Below, one piece after another: positions 1-6,215 of a stretch of 52,601 nucleotides of DNA. The notes beneath the pieces are model-generated. The model was not told the DNA's origin and did not search any database. It was given only the letters and a program-made list of their open reading frames with translations. The DNA lies in assembly GCA_017474385.1 (NCBI GenBank), contig JAFVHU010000137.1, positions 1-52,601 on the forward strand, in the 5' to 3' direction. The translations under genes and the position numbers were made by a program. The stretch is from Afipia sp. GTDB taxonomy: Bacteria > Pseudomonadota > Alphaproteobacteria > Rhizobiales > Xanthobacteraceae. The stretch's first letter is position 1. Each line of letters begins with the position of its first letter.

Positions 1-231
1 GGCGCCCGCCTTGTTTTCGACGACGACGGTCTGTCCCACCTGCTTGCCGATGAACTCGCCGAAGGCGCGCGCGAGCAGATCGGTTTGCCCTCCGGCCGGG
101 TAGCTGCAAATCATGCGAATCTGGCGCGACGGCCACACGGCCTGCGCCGAAGCCCCGCGCGAGAGGAAAGGCATCGCGGCAGTTGCCGTGCCGGCTGCAA
201 TAAAGTGACGGCGGCTGAATTTCTCTGACAT
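1..231 (-). CDS. Bug/TctC-family solute-binding protein, N-terminus only
   Basis: Read on the minus strand from an ATG at 231, the frame is open to the window edge, giving 77 residues. It begins MSEKFSRRHFIAAG, an SRRHF twin-arginine-like export signal followed by a small-residue hydrophobic stretch and an ASAQA-type cleavage site. It continues WPSRQIRMICSYPAGGQTDL, the typical opening of mature substrate-binding proteins of tripartite tricarboxylate transporters (the IxxIVPFxPGGxxD pattern). The family binds carboxylates in the periplasm; the ligand cannot be told. The gene lies outside the tRNA fragment, so it probably belongs to the chromosome flanking the integrated element. Confidence 0.8.
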   Translation of the reverse strand, partial: MSEKFSRRHFIAAGTATAAMPFLSRGASAQAVWPSRQIRMICSYPAGGQTDLLARAFGEFIGKQVGQTVVVENKAGA

Positions 232-368
232 GGTCCCCTCCGTGGAATTTTTCTGGAGGGTATCGCATCAATGGGGCTCTGCCACGCGCCAAAGACGAGA
301 CAGGTTGGCGCATTGCGGAACGCGAATGCGTTGAAATCAAAGGCTGTTTGAAGAACTGACGGAGGTGG

Positions 369-415
369 TAGCGAGAGAGGGACTCGAACCCCCGACCCCA
401 GGATTATGATAACGC
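369..415 (-). tRNA. 3' fragment of a tRNA gene (probable CAT anticodon), attachment-site half
   Basis: On the minus strand the sequence ends in TCTCGCTACCA. Before this is a T arm with stem GGGGG/CCCTC around the loop TTCGAGT, then a variable region, and before that the 3' anticodon strand TCCTG behind CATAA. The acceptor strand TCTCGCT needs AGCGAGA at the 5' end and the TCCTG strand needs CAGGA. Neither occurs in the sequence beyond 415, so only the 3' half from the anticodon loop on is present. This is the usual footprint of an element integrated into a tRNA gene, with the recombinase gene beginning 160 bases away. The CAT anticodon is inferred from CATAA. Confidence 0.7.
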
Positions 416-578
416 GCCTTTTGTAGTCCAGGAGCCTCACTGGTTCACTTCACGCCGTTTTTTCTTGAAAAATGATGGAGACCCCATTCCTTGGGGCTGC
501 AATCCGGTCCGAATTCTTGGTTTCGCTGGCGCGAGCGTGGTACGATTGCCGCGAAATTCCAATTCCAAGGATTCAATT

Positions 579-2093
579 ATGGCTGCCTCCAAGCATTCCG
601 AACGGTGCGACCTGACCGTCAAGGTGGTCGACGAAGCCATTGAACGGGCGCTCGCAGGCAAAACCCTGCGCTACGACTATTGCGACAACAGTCAGCCCTA
701 CTTCGTGCTGCGGGTCCGGGGGCATTCCTTGTCCTGGTTGGTCAAGACGCGGGACAACAGCATCAAGATCGGCAACGCGATGCCTCCTCAGCATCGCAAG
801 CGCCTGCCGGAGCGGCGCATGCGGGCAAGCAAGGTGGGCGATGAGGATCTCGGGCTCCGTGAGGCCCGCCAGAGGGCCAAGCTCCAATGGGCCAAACTTG
901 GCAACCAGGTCGCCGCGCCGGAAGAGAGGCAGTGCTGGACTTGGGACCAACTCGTCGAAGCCTATAAGACGTATATCTCGGGCATGCGCGAAGACGCCCG
1001 GGGTCGGCCTAAATACCCATCAAAGGAGACCAAAAGCGACGTCAGGCTGATCTTTGCCCGTCCCGAGGTCGCCAAACACGCAACCAGGCCCCTCAACAAC
1101 CTGGATGAGCACTGGTTCGAGGATGTTCAGGAGGCTCTTCATAACGCACACGGCTACCACGCCTACGAGAAATTCCGGAGCTACGGCCAGGCGGCGCTGA
1201 ATTGGGCGCAGAAATTCAAACGCAAGGAGAGCGGTCTGGACGGACGGCGGTGGTGGGAACTGGCGGAGGAGCGGAGGCGGACCTCGGACGAAGTCATAAA
1301 GAAGCTTATCCGGACCAAGGAGCTCAATAAGAAGAAGTCCGACTTCAAGGTCGAGCATCTCGGCAAGCTCCTGGCCCAGCATGAGCGCTTCTGTCTTGCG
1401 CGCGTCGGCAATGAGCGCATTTCGCCCGGTGTGCGATGGGGCTTATGGTGGGACTGCCTGACCGGACATCGGCGGGGATCCGGTACGTGGATAGCTTACG
1501 ACGATATCGTCTTCGAGGACCCTCGCCTTCCGAAAGGCTGGGGACTGGCGACCTGGCAACCGGAAGTCATGAAAACACAGAGCGCCTTTACTCTTCCGAT
1601 CCCACCGCTCGGACTTCACATCATCCGCTGCTGCCGACGGGATGTGGATGCAGCGACCGCTCGCATCGTCAAAGACCTCAAAAGTCCATGGATCTTCACT
1701 TCGAGGGTGCTTCAATCGGACGCCGGCATCATCCCCGCTTCAGGCTCCGGCCTAGCGAACCACATTCGGAATATGCGCGGTCAGCGTGCTAAACATGGCG
1801 GCAATCATCGAGATATTCTCAAGGGCATCCCGCCATTCAGCATGCACATTATCCGATCCACGATGGGAAATTTTATCCTTGATGAAACGGATCTCCTCCC
1901 AGGCGTGGCCTCGCTTATCATCGCCCATGAAATTGCGGGCGACCACAGGTCAGAAATGGACCGCGTTGGCGATACGGGAAAGCGTTGGTACTTCCAGGCG
2001 CAGCGCATTCCCGAAAAGACCCAAGGAATGGAGCTATGGTCGAAAGCCCTTCTAAAGGCTTTCGATAACGCAGGAGGCATCTATCCGACGTGA
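579..2093 (+). CDS. Tyrosine recombinase / phage-type integrase
   Basis: This 504-residue site-specific recombinase probably moves the element bordered by the tRNA fragment. The N-terminal ~90 residues resemble the arm-binding domain of P4-type integrases (ending FVLRVRGHSLSWLVKTR). Catalytic box I is visible as LTGHRRGS (arginine near residue 298). Box II is HIIRST near residues 422-427, followed by AHEIAGDHRS. The nucleophile tyrosine is in GKRWYFQAQ near residue 470. The frame is open further upstream to an ATG at 465, but the ATG at 579 (MAASKHSERCDL) fits the family start better and leaves the attachment region outside the gene. It appears intact. Confidence 0.88.
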   Translation: MAASKHSERCDLTVKVVDEAIERALAGKTLRYDYCDNSQPYFVLRVRGHSLSWLVKTRDNSIKIGNAMPPQHRKRLPERRMRASKVGDEDLGLREARQRAKLQWAKLGNQVAAPEERQCWTWDQLVEAYKTYISGMREDARGRPKYPSKETKSDVRLIFARPEVAKHATRPLNNLDEHWFEDVQEALHNAHGYHAYEKFRSYGQAALNWAQKFKRKESGLDGRRWWELAEERRRTSDEVIKKLIRTKELNKKKSDFKVEHLGKLLAQHERFCLARVGNERISPGVRWGLWWDCLTGHRRGSGTWIAYDDIVFEDPRLPKGWGLATWQPEVMKTQSAFTLPIPPLGLHIIRCCRRDVDAATARIVKDLKSPWIFTSRVLQSDAGIIPASGSGLANHIRNMRGQRAKHGGNHRDILKGIPPFSMHIIRSTMGNFILDETDLLPGVASLIIAHEIAGDHRSEMDRVGDTGKRWYFQAQRIPEKTQGMELWSKALLKAFDNAGGIYPT

Positions 2094-2176
2094 TCGTTCG
2101 CCGCGTGTCTGGCGTTAAGGGGAAGCCTAGATAGCAACATCACTTTGGGCGGACCGAGCGCATTCATCAGTATATG

Positions 2177-2214
2177 GCTATACGCCAAAGCGTATTATAC
2201 GCCATAACGTATAG
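2177..2214. promoter_or_regulatory. Palindromic operator candidate before the XRE gene
   Basis: The perfect 13-base palindrome GCGTATTATACGC lies at 2190-2202. It is flanked by two direct copies of TATACGCC (2179-2186 and 2196-2203) and by ACGTATAG. It sits 35-70 bases before the XRE gene at 2249. A related AT-rich inverted repeat (GTTATA-N10-TATAAC) is at 3119-3140. Clustered short palindromes before a small helix-turn-helix gene usually mark autorepression. That reading is inferred. Confidence 0.45.
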
Positions 2215-2248
2215 AAAGTCTCTTGTCCGCGATGCTTGATCGCGGCGG

Positions 2249-2482
2249 ATGGCCAAGGAACCAAGAAATTCGCCACGTAGCATTCTGGCACGTAACGTCA
2301 GACGGCTTCGGCTTGAGCGCGGCTATTCCCAGGAGGAACTCGCTGCCGAGGCCAAGACAAGGCAGGCTCTCGTAAGCAAAGTCGAAGTCAGCGACGCAAA
2401 TCCCACGCTCGATTCGCTCGCGCGGCTGGCACGGGCTCTGGGCGTGGACTTAGCCGAGCTTTTCGACGCGTCCCGCAAGTGA
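2249..2482 (+). CDS. Small XRE-family transcriptional regulator
   Basis: This 77-residue protein is almost entirely one Cro/CI-type helix-turn-helix (about residues 12-70). The pattern RLRLERGYSQEELAAEAKT-RQALVSKVE is followed by the conserved ANPTLDSLARLARALGVDLAELF. There is no second domain. It closely resembles the regulator at 2795-3025: both carry RQA-[LF]-[VI]-S and ANPTLDS. The two are probably paralogues that control genes of the integrated element. The palindromes just upstream are likely its own operator. Confidence 0.82.
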   Translation: MAKEPRNSPRSILARNVRRLRLERGYSQEELAAEAKTRQALVSKVEVSDANPTLDSLARLARALGVDLAELFDASRK

Positions 2483-2794
2483 GCGGAGCAGATACGCCGG
2501 CGTTGTAGGCGAACGCGCCGACTACTTCCGATTGGCATCAGCCGCGAGACTACGCACCTAGGCGACGTGGTGATGCGCCTGTTCACGAGCCACAAGCAGC
2601 GCGCCCCACATTCCGATAGGCCGCCGATCTGCACGTAGCTGCGTTGATCACCTCCACGCGAATCCTTGCCCCTAATCGGGGTAGCGGGAGCTTTTGAAGC
2701 ATGCCAAGGTTGGTGTGGCATGCTCCTACGTCGACTTGTCCGAAGACGCGTCAAGGATTCGACAGGAGCCGTGCCCAAACCTAAGTCCTTTCCG

Positions 2795-3025
2795 ATGCGA
2801 AAAGCAGTCGATGATATCGTCAAAGATACTTTCGGCCGAAAGGTAAGAGAACTTCGGCTTTCCTTGAGCATGTCCCAGGCAGATTTGGCAGATAGGACGG
2901 AGACCCGTCAGGCGTTCATCAGTGAGATTGAGCGAGGAGAAGCCAACCCGACGCTCGACTCGATCCTGCGGATCGCAACAGCCTTGGGTGTCGAGGTGGT
3001 CGAGCTTTTTGACTCACGTCAATGA
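2795..3025 (+). CDS. Second small XRE-family regulator
   Basis: The core is a single XRE helix-turn-helix: KVRELRLSLSMSQADLADRT, then RQAFISEIERGEANPTLDS and a LGVEVVELFD tail that matches the regulator at 2249-2482. The start is uncertain. ATG 2795 gives 76 residues. GTG 2771, with an AGGAG only two bases before it, adds eight residues. A more distant ATG at 2720 and an upstream codon at 2666 are also in frame, but their added residues are Arg-rich and unlike the family. An inverted repeat (3119-3140) follows the gene. Its target is unknown. Confidence 0.75.
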   Translation: MRKAVDDIVKDTFGRKVRELRLSLSMSQADLADRTETRQAFISEIERGEANPTLDSILRIATALGVEVVELFDSRQ

Positions 3026-3462
3026 TGAAGCTGGATTGATCGTAGGCGGAGCCTGCCTCCGCCGAGACGACCTAAATCCGTCCCAAGACTTTTAGCGCCA
3101 TATCTTTGACGTACTTTTGTTATACGCTATATCATATAACATGACTGCGAATTAAATTATAAGACGTTTTGATGCGGCTGAGGATTTGACCAGCAGCCGG
3201 ATTTGTCTTCGTCTTGATCACTGCAGAGGCGCCACCTTTCGAATCCGATGTTCGGATTGTCGAAGCGGCTGGATTCGTTAGTCCGAAACGCCACGGACCT
3301 TTCCGGCCACCCTGACGGACAGCATCAGAACCGCCATTCTCACCTTTCAATCCCAGATGAGCGTTCGAGCTCCATGAAAGAAAGGATTACGCCGATGTCC
3401 AGCAAACACCCCCGCCCTGACGACATCTTCCGTGATCAGCAACTTCTTCAGGACATCGATCA
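3026..3462. other. Intergenic stretch with an inverted repeat and no convincing gene
   Basis: It contains the AT-rich inverted repeat GTTATA-N10-TATAAC at 3119-3140. An ATG at 3395 has a good AAAGGA ribosome-binding site and opens a frame starting MSSKHPRPDDIF. That frame turns into Ser/Arg-rich sequence after about 25 residues, so it may be the true start of the broken nuclease gene that follows. Confidence 0.4.
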
Positions 3463-3654
3463 ATGCGCATCTCTCAACTTCGCCGTCAGACTGTCGTCCC
3501 GTCCTTCTTCGCGAGCTCCAAATGCAAGGTTGCGATTCCCCTACGCAACGTCCTTCTCCGCGACGCGCTCCAGCAAGCGAGCCTTGAGCTTCGGTTCGGG
3601 CGATCAGCTATCGGAGGGCTACGGACTTACAAGGCCCGCCGGTCGCGCTTATAG
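3463..3654 (+). pseudogene. N-terminal piece of a TnsA-like nuclease gene, frame-broken
   Basis: This 63-residue frame contains SFFASSKCKVAIPLRNVLLR followed by DALQQASLE. The pattern resembles the opening of TnsA-type PD-(D/E)XK nucleases found as accessory genes in rhizobia (FxSxK....I.....L.RD.L...SL). It ends at a TAG (3652-3654), and the reading continues in another frame at 3657 with the part expected next in such a protein. Together 3463-4055 look like one gene with a frameshift near 3650. The assignment comes from remembered family patterns and is tentative. Confidence 0.35.
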
Positions 3655-3656
3655 GC

Positions 3657-4055
3657 GTGGTGATAGAAAGAGTGGACGGGAATTTTCTTCTCGCAGTTTG
3701 CGAGACGCGACCGAAGCGTAGCGACGAGGAACTCGCTCGCCTGGCAGAAGCGCTCGAAAGCAGCGGACTACGCTTGCTCGAACGGGACGCTCACGACATC
3801 AGACGCGAACCCTTGTTCTCCAACGCGCGCACAGTCTGGTCGTATGAGCGCTATCATGTCCCACTCAAGGATAGGCTAAGGATAGCGGCCGCGCTCGCTG
3901 ATGGTGGACCGCAATCGTTCCTCGAGCTCGAAGATCGTGCTCGTCCATCGGGCGATATTATAGCGGCTGTGTGCGCTCTCGCCTGCGAGGACCTAGTGCG
4001 GCTCAACATCGACGACGCCCCCTTAAGCCCGCGCACCATTGTGCTCGGAGGATAG
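3657..4055 (+). CDS. C-terminal part of a TnsA-like nuclease family protein, or small hypothetical
   Basis: The 132-residue frame starts at GTG (VVIERVDGNFLLAVCETRP) and has normal protein composition. The first 20 residues look like the strand region that carries the D..(E/Q)xK catalytic site in TnsA-like nucleases. No ExK is present here (LAVCETR), so the nuclease is probably inactive if the family call is right. The segment DIRREPLFSNARTVWSYERY and the later winged-helix-like part (ALADGGPQSFLELEDRAR, VCALACEDLVRLNID) fit the C-terminus of these proteins. It lies directly behind a frame containing the matching N-terminus. It may also be read as a stand-alone hypothetical gene. Confidence 0.5.
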   Translation: MVIERVDGNFLLAVCETRPKRSDEELARLAEALESSGLRLLERDAHDIRREPLFSNARTVWSYERYHVPLKDRLRIAAALADGGPQSFLELEDRARPSGDIIAAVCALACEDLVRLNIDDAPLSPRTIVLGG

Positions 4056-4144
4056 GAAATCTGACCGCGTGTACTGGTGCGAGCTATTCGCGCCAGCTGG
4101 TTTCGCGAACGATATCCGTTCGCTGATTTGGCATGAGGCGTAAA

Positions 4145-4684
4145 ATGGCAGTGCACGATTGGCGGACCGAGCTGGTCGAGGCTTACCCCGACCTTTTTCA
4201 CCCGCCGGTGGGTGATTCAGGTGCCGCCCGGGGATCGCCGGAATGCGGCGAAGGGTGGCGCGACCTGCTAGAGCGCGCCTTTGCTCGCATTTGGGCTGCG
4301 GTCCAGGCCGACGGCGGCTCGTTGAAGGTCGCGCAGATCAAGGAAAAGTACGGAACGCTGAGGCTGTACTGGCAAGGCAGCTTGTCACCCGAGGCCAGCG
4401 CCCAGGTCGCAGAGGCTATCGATTTGGCGGAAGCCCGCTCTGCTTGCACGTGCGAGCTTTGTGGCGAAAACGGGCGGTTGTACGGCCCGGACTGGCTGAC
4501 GACGCGCTGCATGACCCACGCCCGGGGACGCCCCGTCGAGAGACCACCAGGCTTCGAAAACATTCACCTCATGCAGCGTATCGTAGACGGTCGGCTTCGA
4601 ACCGTCGCGTGTCGCCGCTACGACAGGGCGTTGGACCGCTTCGTCAACGTCGACCCGACCTCTTTGGGGATCGAGGAGGAGTGA
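4145..4684 (+). CDS. Hypothetical protein with Cys/His zinc-binding-like motif, paralogue 1
   Basis: This is a protein of 179 residues starting MAVHDWRTELVEAYPDLF. The ATG at 4145 has GAGG seven bases before it. Conserved points are a GEGWRDLLERAF helix, VAQIKEKYGTLRLYW, the helix IDLAEARSACTCELCGENG, then WLTTRCMTHARG and GFENIH. The CxxCG pair plus C..H downstream could hold one zinc ion. Similar proteins occur scattered in phage, plasmid and genomic-island DNA, with no known function. The next gene is a clear paralogue one base downstream of the stop, so the two arose by duplication and are cotranscribed. Confidence 0.75.
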   Translation: MAVHDWRTELVEAYPDLFHPPVGDSGAARGSPECGEGWRDLLERAFARIWAAVQADGGSLKVAQIKEKYGTLRLYWQGSLSPEASAQVAEAIDLAEARSACTCELCGENGRLYGPDWLTTRCMTHARGRPVERPPGFENIHLMQRIVDGRLRTVACRRYDRALDRFVNVDPTSLGIEEE

Positions 4685-4685
4685 G

Positions 4686-5219
4686 ATGGCGCAAATCGTC
4701 AACGACTGGCGCTTCGACTTCATGCGAGTGCACCCTCGCCTGTTCGACGTCATGCCCGGCGAACCGGAGCATTCCTTCGGCTACCCGCTCTGCAACGAGG
4801 GCTGGCGCGAAGTACTGGAGAATCTCTGCATCAGAATCGAAGCTGCGTTGCAGAAGGGCGAGACATTTGCGTTTGTCCGCATCAAACAGAAGATGGGCAT
4901 CCTCCGCGTCGACTGGGATGGCGGAATCTCCGACGAGACCGAGATCCGGGTCGTTGAGGCCGTCGATCTTGCGACGGCGCGTTCAGCCTGTACCTGCGAA
5001 ATCTGCGGTATCGAAGGGACGCTTTACAGCAACCGCGAATGGCTTGCGACGAGGTGTAGTCGACATGCTACGGGCGGTCCGGTCCCGCGACGGCCTGGCT
5101 TCGAGAACGTCCACCTCTTGCGTCGGAGACCAAGTGGGTCGGACATGTACCACGCGCGGTATAACCGGGACACCGACACGTTGACCGAGATTGAGCCGCC
5201 GTCGGACTCGGAGGAATAG
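4686..5219 (+). CDS. Hypothetical protein with Cys/His zinc-binding-like motif, paralogue 2
   Basis: At 177 residues it matches the preceding gene along its whole length: NEGWREVLENLCIRIEAAL, VRIKQKMGILRVDW, VDLATARSACTCEICGIEG, WLATRCSRHATGG and GFENVH. The CTCEICG pair and the RCSRH pair are kept, which argues for a structural metal site. The ATG follows the previous stop by one base and its ribosome-binding site (GAGGAG) lies inside the previous gene. The next gene begins three bases after the stop. Function is unknown; the divergence between the copies suggests they form a pair of distinct subunits. Confidence 0.75.
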   Translation: MAQIVNDWRFDFMRVHPRLFDVMPGEPEHSFGYPLCNEGWREVLENLCIRIEAALQKGETFAFVRIKQKMGILRVDWDGGISDETEIRVVEAVDLATARSACTCEICGIEGTLYSNREWLATRCSRHATGGPVPRRPGFENVHLLRRRPSGSDMYHARYNRDTDTLTEIEPPSDSEE

Positions 5220-5222
5220 GCG

Positions 5223-5414
5223 ATGTCCAGATTTCGCTGCCGCGGCTGCGGCCGGGAAGGCACGTTCGTCTACAACGGTCGGCACGCCTGCCCGAACTGC
5301 GGCTCGCCGGATGTGCAGTTTGCCTTGGGTATCGAAGAACTGTCGGACGATGACCCGCTCATAGATACCTTGAAGCGGCTGACCGAACAAGACGACAAGA
5401 AGGACGGGGAGTGA
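5223..5414 (+). CDS. Zinc-ribbon small protein
   Basis: The 63-residue protein opens with a rubredoxin-like zinc ribbon, CRGCGR at residues 6-11 and CPNCGS about 17 residues later, and has an acidic tail (EELSDDDP...EQDDKKDGE). Ribbons of this type often act as metal-held adaptor domains that contact nucleic acid or a partner protein. The stop overlaps the start of the metallophosphoesterase gene (GTGA), so translation of the two is probably coupled. Role unknown. Confidence 0.72.
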   Translation: MSRFRCRGCGREGTFVYNGRHACPNCGSPDVQFALGIEELSDDDPLIDTLKRLTEQDDKKDGE

Positions 5415-6199
5415 AGGCAGTGTTGCTGTGGATCCTCTCAGACCTCCACATCGAGTTGACCCGCGGCTGGGATCTGCCGCCGCCACGCGAGCGTCCCCGC
5501 TTCGATATCATGATCGTCGCAGGCGATCTGATTCCGAGAATGGAGCGAGGCGTGCGCTGGCTGCTCGAACGAGTAGCCGATCAACAGGTAATCTATGTCG
5601 CAGGAAATCACGAGTTTTACGGGGCGGACATCGATCGAACCATCGAAAAGGCTCGCCAAACCGCGGCGGGCACCAACGTCCGAATCCTTCAGAATGAAAG
5701 CGAAATGATCGACAACGTTTTATTTCTGGGCGCAACGCTTTGGACGGATTTCGAGTTGTTCGGAAATCGTGACTACGCGATGAACTCCGCGGCCAGCGTC
5801 ATGAACGACTATCGCAAGATCAGGAAGAATTCCTACAGAGAGCGCCTCCGTCCGGCCGATACCCTCAGCCGGCATTTTGACTCCCGCGAATTCATCGCGC
5901 GCTCTGTCCGCGAAATAGATGCGCGACGCAAGGTCGTGGTCTCGCACCATGGTTGCGTCCGTGAAGCCATCCGGACGGGCATGGAACACGATATAATATC
6001 TGCCGCTTACGTGAGCGACTGCTCCGAACTCCTGCACGGGGTAGATCTCTGGATCTATGGCCACACCCACGAGCGCCGCGAATTCACGATCGGCGGCACG
6101 CGCATCGTTAGCAATGCGAAGGGATATGGTCCTTGGTTGCCGAGTCAGCGCAGTTGGGACAACCCACTTTTTGATCCAAATTTTGTTGTCGAAATCTGA
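5411..6199 (+). CDS. Calcineurin-like metallophosphoesterase
   Basis: This 262-residue phosphoesterase shows the full metal-site series in order: DLH near residue 11, GDLIPR near 38, GNHEFYG near 64-70, VSHHG near 176, and GHTHE near 216. It should therefore be an active two-metal hydrolase. The substrate (nucleotide, nucleic acid or phosphoprotein) cannot be read from sequence. The start is GTG at 5411, overlapping the zinc-ribbon stop. There is no signal peptide or membrane segment, so it is cytoplasmic. The AAA+ protease gene begins 16 bases after its stop, in a run of five or six closely spaced genes. Confidence 0.85.
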   Translation: MKAVLLWILSDLHIELTRGWDLPPPRERPRFDIMIVAGDLIPRMERGVRWLLERVADQQVIYVAGNHEFYGADIDRTIEKARQTAAGTNVRILQNESEMIDNVLFLGATLWTDFELFGNRDYAMNSAASVMNDYRKIRKNSYRERLRPADTLSRHFDSREFIARSVREIDARRKVVVSHHGCVREAIRTGMEHDIISAAYVSDCSELLHGVDLWIYGHTHERREFTIGGTRIVSNAKGYGPWLPSQRSWDNPLFDPNFVVEI

Positions 6200-6215
6200 T
6201 GGTGGAGTGCGAGAC

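Noticed and set aside
369-455. A complete tRNA gene on the minus strand
   Set aside because: The T arm and acceptor 3' strand are good, but no AGCGAGA acceptor 5' strand, D arm or CAGGA anticodon strand is found upstream, so only a 3' fragment is supported.
465-578. N-terminal extension of the integrase to ATG 465
   Set aside because: The extra 38 residues (MKNDGDPIPWGCNP...) do not resemble integrase N-termini and lie in the attachment region.
4243-5184. 313-residue plus-strand frame over the two Cys/His paralogues
   Set aside because: It is the Arg-rich alternative frame of two paralogous genes that are conserved with each other in the frame chosen.
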